DNA of 6,170 nucleotides from Verrucomicrobiota bacterium (lineage in GTDB: Bacteria > Verrucomicrobiota > Verrucomicrobiia > Limisphaerales > JACRJZ01). The notes below the pieces were generated by a model that did not search any database, was not told where the DNA came from, and was given only the letters and a program-made list of their open reading frames with translations. Positions within the stretch are counted from its first letter, which is position 1, and the number at the start of each line of letters is the position of its first letter. The translations under genes and the position numbers were made by a program. The stretch covers positions 1 through 6,170 of the forward strand of contig JAKLEJ010000225.1 in the NCBI GenBank assembly GCA_022711695.1, in the 5' to 3' direction. Positions 1 to 6,170 of this stretch are shown piece by piece.

Positions 1-1263
1 GAATCGAAAGACAGCGTCATCGGGCTGATTCGCCGGGCCGAGGCGCGAGTCGAGGTCGATGGCCGGCCGCTGGAGCTGGTTTGCGCGCCGTATGTGATGC
101 CGACCGAGTTTCAAGGCATCCGCATTCAGGCGGACACGACGTCCGCCTGGCTCGATCTGCCAAAACGGGCGCAGTTTTCCCTGTGGGACGGTGCGGATCC
201 CATCGTGGACACGAGGCGCTTCCGGTTTCCGCTGCCAGAATACGAGCTCTTCTCGCACGGCTCCCAGGCGTATGGCGAACCCGTCCACCTGGGCGCCGGC
301 GACGGCGACCCCAAGGGACAGCGGTTTTACCATGATTACGGGTTTGACATGGCTGGCTACGAAGGCCGGGAGGAGGTTGTCAGCGTGGTGGAGGGCCGCG
401 TCGTCAAGTTCTGGCCCAGCCGCGAGGATCCCTGCTCGGTGCTGGTGGAAGACCAGGGCGGGCTCGTGTGGGAACACGCGCACCTGAAGGCCCTGGCGCC
501 AGGCCTGGCCTTGAACGCGCGCGTGGCCCTGGGTCAGAAGATCGGCATCCTGGGCCGGACCGGCCCTTCCGGCAATTTCTCCCATCTGCACGTGGGCAAC
601 TTCCTCACGCGGCGGGACTCCGAGGCCGGCCGCGCCAACCGCCGTCTCAACCTTTACCCGTGGATCGTGGCCGCCTACCAGGCGCAACGCCCGCAAGGAC
701 TGTTGGCGGTGGCGCGGCCGCACCAACTCGCCTTGACCGGGGAGAGAATCCTCCTGGACGGCGGAAACTCCCTGGCTTGGGGCGGCCGTCGCATCCTCGA
801 GTGGCGGTGGGTGCTTCCGGACGGACGCACCGTGAAGCGTCCCCGGGTGGAAACCGCGTTCGACAGCCCCGGGGCCCATGTGGCCGCGCTTTGGGTCAAG
901 GATGACCAGGGCGCCGAAGACGTGGATTTTTGCCAAATCAAGGTCTTTTCGAGAGGACAACCCCAGCAGGCCATGCCGCACCTGTTCATGACTCACAGTC
1001 CGGCCCGGGAAGTCCGGCCCGGCCAGGAAATCGGCTTGCGCCTCTGGTTCCAGGGCGAGGGCGGCGGCCCGATCGAGGTGGAGTTCGGGGACAATTCCGG
1101 GCCGGCCGACTGCGCTTCCTACCAGGAGATTCGACACCGCTACCAGGCGCCCGGGCTTTACGTGATTACGGCGCAAAGCGCCGCCGCCGGGCTTCCGGTC
1201 GTTCAAAAGCAGAAGGTGATGGTCAGGGCCGAGGCCCGGTCGTCGAGCCCACCAGCGCGCTAA
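1..1263 (+). CDS. M23-family (lysostaphin-like) metallopeptidase with two C-terminal PKD-like domains, 5'-partial
   Basis: The frame is open from base 1 with no stop, so the true start is left of the window; ATG 94 is internal, because the 31 codons before it read as continuous protein. 420 residues are visible (window codon 1 = residue 1). Residues about 90-215 carry the M23 zinc-peptidase signature: HDYGFD (H111, D116), the central WEHAHL (H159, H161) and SHLHVG (H195, H197). In this family the first H/D pair and the last H bind zinc, and the other histidines assist catalysis; the usual reaction is cleavage of peptide cross-links in peptidoglycan. The first motif has one extra residue compared with the usual HxGxD. 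Residues about 237-315 (EWRWVLPDG) and 331-412 (VEFGDNS, then HRYQAPGLYVI) resemble PKD beta-sandwich domains, common in extracellular proteins. Any signal peptide lies outside the window. It ends 38 bases before the DUF2961 gene. The peptidase fold is secure; whether it acts on peptidoglycan or is a non-catalytic relative is open. Confidence 0.85.
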   Translation, partial: ESKDSVIGLIRRAEARVEVDGRPLELVCAPYVMPTEFQGIRIQADTTSAWLDLPKRAQFSLWDGADPIVDTRRFRFPLPEYELFSHGSQAYGEPVHLGAGDGDPKGQRFYHDYGFDMAGYEGREEVVSVVEGRVVKFWPSREDPCSVLVEDQGGLVWEHAHLKALAPGLALNARVALGQKIGILGRTGPSGNFSHLHVGNFLTRRDSEAGRANRRLNLYPWIVAAYQAQRPQGLLAVARPHQLALTGERILLDGGNSLAWGGRRILEWRWVLPDGRTVKRPRVETAFDSPGAHVAALWVKDDQGAEDVDFCQIKVFSRGQPQQAMPHLFMTHSPAREVRPGQEIGLRLWFQGEGGGPIEVEFGDNSGPADCASYQEIRHRYQAPGLYVITAQSAAAGLPVVQKQKVMVRAEARSSSPPAR

Positions 1264-1301
1264 TCCTTGATGACATGCGCGTCGGAGTGTGGTAGGCAGT
1301 C

Positions 1302-3038
1302 GTGAACATACGCCACATGAATGCTCTTACTCCCGATCCAAAGCGACGGTCCGCTCTCCCCAAAGTCTCCCCATTCGGCGCCTGGCAGCGCGGCGCCGGG
1401 CCCCTGGGGATCGCCCTGCTGGTCTGGGCGGGGGTCGCGAGTCCTGACCTTGCAGGAGCCGCCAGTCTCCTGGAAGGACTGACCCAGCCTCACGAAGGCC
1501 GCTCGAGGCGCGCCACCTCGACCATGCGCGTGGGCGAAGTGCGCCGGGGAGGAGGCGAACGCAAACTGAACCCGAAAGCCGACCCGCGCGGGGACACCGA
1601 TGAGCAGAGCAACTACGACAACTTCACCGTGCCGCCGGGGGAAACCCACGTGCTGATGGACGAGAAAGGTCCGGGGGTAATCACGCACATCTGGATGACT
1701 TTCCTGGGGCCTGAACCCCAGGACTGGGCCAAAAAGGGCGCGGCCAATCACCAGGAGATGCTGCTGCGGATGTATTGGGACGGCGAAGAGCGCCCTGCCG
1801 TGGAGGCGCCGGTGGGCGACTTTTTCGCCAATTGCTTCGGCAAGCGCAGCGAGGTCACGAGCCTGCCGGTGATTGTGGAGGATGCCGACTCCTACAACTG
1901 TTACTGGCACATGCCCTTCCGGAAATCGGCGCGGATCGAGATCGTCAACCAGAGCGAGAAGCAGATCAGCCTTCTCTACTACAACATCGACTGGATCCAG
2001 AAAGACAAGCTGGCGAAGGACACGCCCTACTTTTACGCGCAGTACCGGCAGGAATACCCGGCCGTGAAGGGGAAAGATTACGTGGTGCTGGAGACCACGG
2101 GCAAAGGCCACTTTGTGGGGACGGTGCTGGCGGTGCGCAGCCGCAGCCCCTCGTGGTTTGGCGAAGGAGACGAGAAGATCTACATCGACGGCGAGCCAAA
2201 GGCGTCGATCTGGGGCACGGGCACCGAGGACTATTTCCTGTCCGCCTGGGGCCTCAAGACCACGAGCACGCCCTATTTCGGGGTGCCTTACTTTGACCAG
2301 TGGGGCATCGTGGGCGGGCACACCAGCGCGTATCGCTGGCATCTCAGCGATCCCATCGTGTTCAACAAGGGCGTCAAGGTGACCCTGGAGCACTGGGGCT
2401 GGATCGCGCCGGACGAGAACCCAAACTACAAGGCGACGAGCTGGAACGAACGCGAGGACGATTACGCCAGCGTGGCGTTCTGGTACCAGACCGGCCGCCC
2501 GACCTTCGCGGCGCGGGCCCCGCATGCTCGCGAGCGGGCCCTGCCCAACATCGAGCGAAGCGTGGTTTATGCGCGGGACTTTGCCGGCGACACCCACCAT
2601 GGCCCCGGCGGCGCCACCACCCAGCAGCTCGATCTCTACCCGGGCCGCCAACTGCTCTACACCCCCAAACAAGCCGAGGGCGCGTGGCTGGAGATTCCGT
2701 TCGAAGTCGCCAGGAAGGAGCCGCTGCGCCTGCTGCTGACCCTGACCAAGGCGGACGACTTCGGCCGCTACCAGGCGTATCTGGACGGGGTCAAGCTGGG
2801 AGGGCCGATGGACCTCTTCAGCGCCAAGATCGTCAGCGAGGAATTTCACCTGCTGGACTTCTGGCCGGAGCCGGGCCCGCACAAGCTCCGTCTGGAGTGC
2901 GTGGGCAAGAACGCCCAATCCCAGGGCTACTACTGCGGCATGGAATCGCTGCGCCTGCGCGAGCGGCGGCCCCGCGTGGCCGAGATGGGCCATGAGAAGG
3001 ACAAGGATTGGAAGAAGGAACAGAAGCTCTACCGGTGA
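1302..3038 (+). CDS. Secreted DUF2961 / GH172-family glycoside hydrolase
   Basis: 578 residues. Residues about 95-410 match DUF2961: GPGVITHIWMTF (123-134), then SWFGEGDEKIYIDGE and GTGTEDYF (about 285-312). DUF2961 is now GH172, whose characterised members act on alpha-D-fructofuranosides (difructose dianhydride I) or D-arabinofuranosides. E288 (in FGEGDE) and E309 (in GTEDYF) are 21 residues apart, which matches the spacing I recall for the catalytic glutamates of the founding fructofuranosidase, so an active enzyme is inferred; the substrate cannot be read. Residues about 420-560 form a second beta-rich domain (LPG-like strands, YLDGVKLGG, YYCGMESLRL), probably a jelly-roll carbohydrate-binding accessory. 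The last 18 residues are strongly charged. Export: KRR near residue 15, a hydrophobic run at about 34-48, and a likely signal peptidase site after AGA (about 51-53). The start is GTG 1302, with a weak AGG about 5 bases upstream; an in-frame stop at 1293 bars earlier starts. ATG 1317 is an alternative and keeps the signal peptide. Confidence 0.9.
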   Translation: MNIRHMNALTPDPKRRSALPKVSPFGAWQRGAGPLGIALLVWAGVASPDLAGAASLLEGLTQPHEGRSRRATSTMRVGEVRRGGGERKLNPKADPRGDTDEQSNYDNFTVPPGETHVLMDEKGPGVITHIWMTFLGPEPQDWAKKGAANHQEMLLRMYWDGEERPAVEAPVGDFFANCFGKRSEVTSLPVIVEDADSYNCYWHMPFRKSARIEIVNQSEKQISLLYYNIDWIQKDKLAKDTPYFYAQYRQEYPAVKGKDYVVLETTGKGHFVGTVLAVRSRSPSWFGEGDEKIYIDGEPKASIWGTGTEDYFLSAWGLKTTSTPYFGVPYFDQWGIVGGHTSAYRWHLSDPIVFNKGVKVTLEHWGWIAPDENPNYKATSWNEREDDYASVAFWYQTGRPTFAARAPHARERALPNIERSVVYARDFAGDTHHGPGGATTQQLDLYPGRQLLYTPKQAEGAWLEIPFEVARKEPLRLLLTLTKADDFGRYQAYLDGVKLGGPMDLFSAKIVSEEFHLLDFWPEPGPHKLRLECVGKNAQSQGYYCGMESLRLRERRPRVAEMGHEKDKDWKKEQKLYR

Positions 3039-3072
3039 GCCATCCGGGACGGCGGGCGCCGGCCTTCGGAAC

Positions 3073-4911
3073 ATGAACCGACGGGAATTCATCGCGGCGG
3101 CCGGAGCGACGGCGCTGGGCCTGCCGCTGGCTTCCACGCGACTCTTCGGGAAAACGGCGCAGGCCGCCGCAACGACAGACATTGTCTGGCGGCGGCACGA
3201 GCCCTCCAAGCTCTTCGACGGCGTAGCTGTCAACGGCCAGCCGTTGCTGGACGCCAAAGAAGGGGCGGGGCTGTTCGATGGCTGCGCCCAGCTCCTCGAA
3301 CACGGCAAGCTGGGACCCGAGGTGTCGGTCAATTGCCGCGCGCCCAGTCGGCCCTGCGGCCCGGTTCAGGTCACGCTGACTCATTCGCTCCGACGGACCG
3401 CTGGCGGCCCGGGAGAGGATCTTCTCGAGGCGACCCTGACCCTGCAAAACCAATCCAGCCAGCCTTGCGAAGCGCTGGCCGGATTCCTCACCGGAGCGCG
3501 TCCGTGCCGCAACGTGGCGGACCAGCAGGTTTATGTGCCGCTGTCCGCCGCGGGCCTGCGCGACCCGGAGGATGACGAACGGAGGCGGCTGAAAGATTGC
3601 CGGCAATCGATCGGCGCCGAGGGCTTCCTGTGCCATTACCTGGAGCCGCAGGCCAGCGACCCGCGCCACGCCGCCACTCGCGCCGCCTTGCTGGCGCCGG
3701 TGGTGGATGTGTTCGCCAAGGGGGGCCCATGCCGCATGGCCTTCTTCGCCAGTTCGCTCGACCCGGTCTTCTTTCAGGCCCGGCAAGGGGCCTCGGGACG
3801 CGCGTGGCGCGTCGGCCGGCGAATCCAGATCCCGCCGGGGGCCACCCGGGAGTTTCGGGCCTACCTGTTGTTGCACGCGGGGGACGCAGCCGAGGCCTGG
3901 CAAGTCTTCCACCAGTTCGGGCACCGGGAGGATTTTCCGGCCATTGCCTGGACGCGCGAGGTGCGCGCGCACTATTTCGATTTCCTCTCGGGAGTCGAGC
4001 CCGAGGGACGCCGGGGCGGCGGCTACGACGCGGACCTGCGCCATTTCCGGGAGTTCCGCGTGGGCATGGCCACGCAGCACGGCTACTACCTGTCCTACGG
4101 GGACTTTGTGCATCCCGACCGGAAGGAGTGGCTGGCCATGCCCAGTGACGCGGCGGGCCCGGCGCCGATGTCGCTGGCCAAAATCCGGGACCGAGTCGAG
4201 GCCACGCGGCGCGCCGGGGCGCATCCGGCGATTTACATGCACTACACCATCCTCGACGAAGGCTCGCCGCTGTTCGAGACGCTGAGGGATTCGGCGGCGA
4301 TCGATGCCGAGGGCCAGCCGAAGGTGTTTGGCTGGGAAGGCCCGGACGTGGTCCGAAAGACCTGGAAGATGTCGCAGGCCTCGGCGCAGTGGCGCGCGCA
4401 TCTGCTCCAGCAGGCCCAGTGGATCATGGAGCTGTTCAACCCGGACGCGATTGTCCTGGACGAGACGTTTACGGCCTGGGGCTGGGATTATCACAAGAGC
4501 CGCGCCGGCCCGCTCTCGACCGGCGGCATCGAGCTCATGCGCAAGCTCCGCGCGGTGGTGCGATCGTTCGGGTCGGACAAGGCCCTCTTTGCCAGCGACT
4601 GCTCGATGGGCAACTTCTGTCTGTGGGGCGACGGAGAAGCCGGCGACCATTGCTACGACCGGCTGCTGGGGCATGACCTCTATCGGCAGCAGCCCCTTCG
4701 CTACCTGGCGGCGCTGGGCGGCAAACCGTGGCTGCCGTGCGCGTGGCTCTACAAGTCGCTCTGGCCGGCGCAAGTGGACCTGGCGCGCAAGGCCGGAGCG
4801 GCGGTCGGGCTCACCAACGGCTGGGGCGACGGATTCGGGCTGGCCCGCCTGCCCGGAGACGCCAGAGCCCGGATGCTCCAGGATATCCGGTCCTTGCCGC
4901 CATCGGCCTGA
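3073..4911 (+). CDS. Tat-exported protein with a putative (beta/alpha)8 glycosidase-like barrel, family unassigned
   Basis: 612 residues. The N-terminus MNRREFIAAAGATALGLPL is a textbook twin-arginine leader (R3-R4, F6, hydrophobic run, cleavage after AQA at residue 31 or AAA at 33), so the folded protein should cross the inner membrane by Tat. This fixes the start at ATG 3073; an in-frame ATG at 2992 would add 27 arginine-rich residues, bury the signal and overlap the previous gene by 47 bases. Residues about 35-300 look like a large beta-sandwich region. From about 325 the pattern alternates strands and helices: VGMATQHGYYLSYGDF, then PAIYMHYTILDE (D395), then NPDAIVLDETF (D463-E464), then KALFASDC (D509), then a GLTNGWGDG stretch near the end. 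Acidic residues at the ends of predicted strands suit a retaining glycosidase barrel such as clan GH-D, with D463 the best nucleophile candidate; this is inference. I do not recognise the family. It lies 34 bases after the GH172 gene, and the following gene is GH36-like, which supports a glycan role. The upstream ribosome binding site is weak (CGGA). Confidence 0.8.
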   Translation: MNRREFIAAAGATALGLPLASTRLFGKTAQAAATTDIVWRRHEPSKLFDGVAVNGQPLLDAKEGAGLFDGCAQLLEHGKLGPEVSVNCRAPSRPCGPVQVTLTHSLRRTAGGPGEDLLEATLTLQNQSSQPCEALAGFLTGARPCRNVADQQVYVPLSAAGLRDPEDDERRRLKDCRQSIGAEGFLCHYLEPQASDPRHAATRAALLAPVVDVFAKGGPCRMAFFASSLDPVFFQARQGASGRAWRVGRRIQIPPGATREFRAYLLLHAGDAAEAWQVFHQFGHREDFPAIAWTREVRAHYFDFLSGVEPEGRRGGGYDADLRHFREFRVGMATQHGYYLSYGDFVHPDRKEWLAMPSDAAGPAPMSLAKIRDRVEATRRAGAHPAIYMHYTILDEGSPLFETLRDSAAIDAEGQPKVFGWEGPDVVRKTWKMSQASAQWRAHLLQQAQWIMELFNPDAIVLDETFTAWGWDYHKSRAGPLSTGGIELMRKLRAVVRSFGSDKALFASDCSMGNFCLWGDGEAGDHCYDRLLGHDLYRQQPLRYLAALGGKPWLPCAWLYKSLWPAQVDLARKAGAAVGLTNGWGDGFGLARLPGDARARMLQDIRSLPPSA

Positions 4912-4930
4912 GCGCGCTCCGCAGGCGCGC
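4912..4930 (+). repeat. Small GC-only inverted repeat just after the unassigned barrel gene
   Basis: GCGCGC at 4912-4917 pairs with GCGCGC at 4925-4930 around a 7-base loop, starting directly after the TGA stop at 4909-4911. It could form an RNA hairpin, but no U-run follows, so it is not a convincing intrinsic terminator. In such GC-rich DNA a 6-base self-complementary pair can arise by chance. At most it may stabilise or pause the transcript between genes 3 and 4. Confidence 0.25.
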
Positions 4931-4974
4931 CGGGGCAGTCCGTCCCAGGGCGGCGTCGGGTTTCGAAAGATCGC

Positions 4975-6170
4975 ATGAAGACGAACGGCTATCTGCTGAC
5001 ATGGGTGATGCTGGCGCTGTGCTTCCGCGCGGAAGGCGGGTCCGCCTCGCCTGAGGAGTTGGCGTTGCGTCGGGACTGGGTGGCGGCGCGTTGCCAGGGG
5101 CGGCAGCCGCCGACGCGTCCCGAGCCCGCCCTGGTGGCGCTGGCCAATCATGGGCCGGTGTTGAAAAACGCGCGCGCGGGAAAACCGCTGCGCATCGGGG
5201 GAAGGGACTTCACCCGCGGGCTTCTGTGCCATGCTCCCAGCAAGGTCGTCGTTCGCCTGCCAGCTCCCGGCGCCGTCTTCAGCGCGCTCGTGGGGATCGA
5301 CAGCAACGAGCAGACGGCCGGCGGGCGCGGCACGGTGGATTTTGCGGTGACGGTGGGCGGCAGGGAAGTGTTCCGCTCCGGGGTGCGGCGAGAAGGCATG
5401 ACCGCCAAGCCTGTCGAGGCGGACCTGGGCGGGGCCATGGAATTCACGCTCTGCGGAGAGGAAACCGCCGACGGCTTTGGCTGGGATCACGCCGACTGGG
5501 TCGAGGCGCGGGTAAAACTGCGGGACGGCCGGGAGTTGTGGCTGGATGACCTGCCGGTGCGGGACGCAGCGGCGGAGCGTTTGGCGACGGAGCCGCCCTT
5601 CTCGTTTGTCTATGGCGGCAAGCCGTCCGCGGAGCTGCTCGAGGCGTGGCCTCTCCAAAGCAGCGCCCGCCTCCTCGAGGGGCGTGGCACGGAACGAACC
5701 CTGCGCTGGACAGACCCCGCCACGGGCCTGGAATGCCGCTGGGTCGCGATCGAGTATGCGGATTTTCCCACCGTGGAATGGACGCTCCACTTCAGAAACG
5801 CGGGAGCGAACGACACGGCGATTCTCTCCGAGATCCAGGCGGCGGACCTGGGTTTGAGGCGCGAGGCCGAGAGCGAGTTCGTGCTGCGCCATCACACCGG
5901 GGACGACTGCACCGCGGACAGCTATCAGCCGCATGCGCTGGCGCTGCCCCCCGTATCGGAACATCGTTTCGGATCGGCCGGAGGCCGGCCGACCACGGGA
6001 GGTTTCCCCTATTTCAACATCGAGCATTCCGGCGGAGGCCTGATCGCGGCAATCGGCTGGCCAGGGCAATGGGCGGCGCGGTTCAGCCGTGACACCGACC
6101 GCGGCCTGCGCCTGCGCGGCGGCCAGGAACTGACCCGGTTCAAGCTGCGCCCCGGAGAGGAAGTCCGCTC
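4975..6170 (+). CDS. NPCBM-domain, GH36-like alpha-galactosidase, 3'-partial
   Basis: The frame is open from ATG 4975 to the window edge (398 full codons), so the C-terminus is missing. Residues 1-24 form a Sec signal peptide: K2, hydrophobic LLTWVMLALCF, cleavage likely after GSA (24). LALC at 13-16 is not a good lipobox because leucine precedes the cysteine. Residues about 57-187 match NPCBM, a carbohydrate-binding beta-sandwich: FTRGLLCHAPSKV, GIDSNEQTAGGRGTVDF, then WDHADWVEARV. Residues from about 205 (PPFSFVYGGKPS) to the edge resemble the N-terminal supersandwich of GH36 alpha-galactosidases: LRWTDPATGLECRW, VEWTLHFRN, TTGGFPYFNIEH, GLIAAIGWPGQWAARF and a closing LRPGEEVR, which normally precedes the catalytic barrel. 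The nucleophile and acid/base aspartates would be outside the window. No in-frame start lies between the previous stop and ATG 4975, so this start is firm. GH36 removes terminal alpha-galactose; the exact substrate is unknown. A GH27/31-type relative is possible but less likely. Confidence 0.85.
   Translation, partial: MKTNGYLLTWVMLALCFRAEGGSASPEELALRRDWVAARCQGRQPPTRPEPALVALANHGPVLKNARAGKPLRIGGRDFTRGLLCHAPSKVVVRLPAPGAVFSALVGIDSNEQTAGGRGTVDFAVTVGGREVFRSGVRREGMTAKPVEADLGGAMEFTLCGEETADGFGWDHADWVEARVKLRDGRELWLDDLPVRDAAAERLATEPPFSFVYGGKPSAELLEAWPLQSSARLLEGRGTERTLRWTDPATGLECRWVAIEYADFPTVEWTLHFRNAGANDTAILSEIQAADLGLRREAESEFVLRHHTGDDCTADSYQPHALALPPVSEHRFGSAGGRPTTGGFPYFNIEHSGGGLIAAIGWPGQWAARFSRDTDRGLRLRGGQELTRFKLRPGEEVR

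Noticed and set aside
94..96. ATG 94 as the true start of the M23 gene
   Set aside because: The frame is open to base 1 and the preceding codons read as ordinary protein (VEVDGRPLELV), so the gene continues leftward.
1264..1301. Promoter between the M23 and GH172 genes
   Set aside because: Only 38 bases, with no recognisable -35/-10 pair; a separate promoter may sit inside the upstream gene but cannot be seen.
2992..3072. Upstream in-frame ATG 2992 as start of the barrel gene
   Set aside because: It would overlap gene 2 by 47 bases and put 27 arginine-rich residues ahead of a complete Tat leader that begins at ATG 3073.
3039..3072. Hairpin or terminator between genes 2 and 3
   Set aside because: The 34 bases contain GGCGCC-type self-complementary bits but no stable stem with a T-run.
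1260..3332. - strand open frame of 690 codons antisense to the GH172 gene
   Set aside because: Same composition effect; no domain or export signal, and the + strand gene is a clear family member.
5011..5022. Lipobox in the gene 4 leader (LALC)
   Set aside because: Leucine directly before the cysteine does not fit the G/A/S expected; a GSA site at residue 24 explains cleavage better.
2833..6069. Very long - strand open frame (1078 codons) across the ends of genes 2 to 4
   Set aside because: It lies antisense to three well-supported genes and crosses their boundaries. Its translation is rich in R, H, P and G without recognisable domains, as expected from GC-rich coding DNA where TTA, CTA and TCA are rare.

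Overview
The window is a GC-rich, gene-dense stretch with four consecutive genes, all on the + strand. Gaps are short (38, 34 and 63 bases), so they probably form one operon. The first gene is cut by the left edge and the last by the right edge. Nothing on the - strand looks real. I see no tRNA, rRNA, CRISPR, insertion sequence or clear terminator.

Layout: (1) 1-1263, C-terminal part of a secreted-type M23 (lysostaphin-like) metallopeptidase followed by two PKD-like domains. (2) 1302-3038, a Sec-exported DUF2961 protein, the family now classed as glycoside hydrolase GH172, with a C-terminal jelly-roll-like domain. (3) 3073-4911, a protein with a twin-arginine (Tat) signal, a beta-rich N-terminal half and a C-terminal half that reads like a (beta/alpha)8 glycosidase barrel; I cannot place it in a named family. 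(4) 4975-6170, the N-terminal part of a Sec-exported protein with an NPCBM carbohydrate-binding domain followed by a GH36-type alpha-galactosidase N-terminal beta-sandwich. It is open to the window edge, so its catalytic barrel lies outside.

The organism is most likely a member of the Verrucomicrobiota or Planctomycetota (PVC group). This is inferred from the DUF2961, NPCBM and PKD domain mix, the 'MNRREF' Tat leader typical of such genomes, high GC and weak Shine-Dalgarno sequences. It is not proven by any marker gene here.

Together genes 2-4 look like part of an export-and-degrade locus for a complex glycan: a furanosidase-type enzyme (GH172), an unassigned barrel glycosidase and an alpha-galactosidase-like enzyme, all sent across the inner membrane. 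The M23/PKD protein may remodel the cell wall or may simply be the preceding gene. No transporter, TonB receptor, sulfatase or regulator is visible. The most novel item is the unassigned Tat-exported barrel protein next to GH172.
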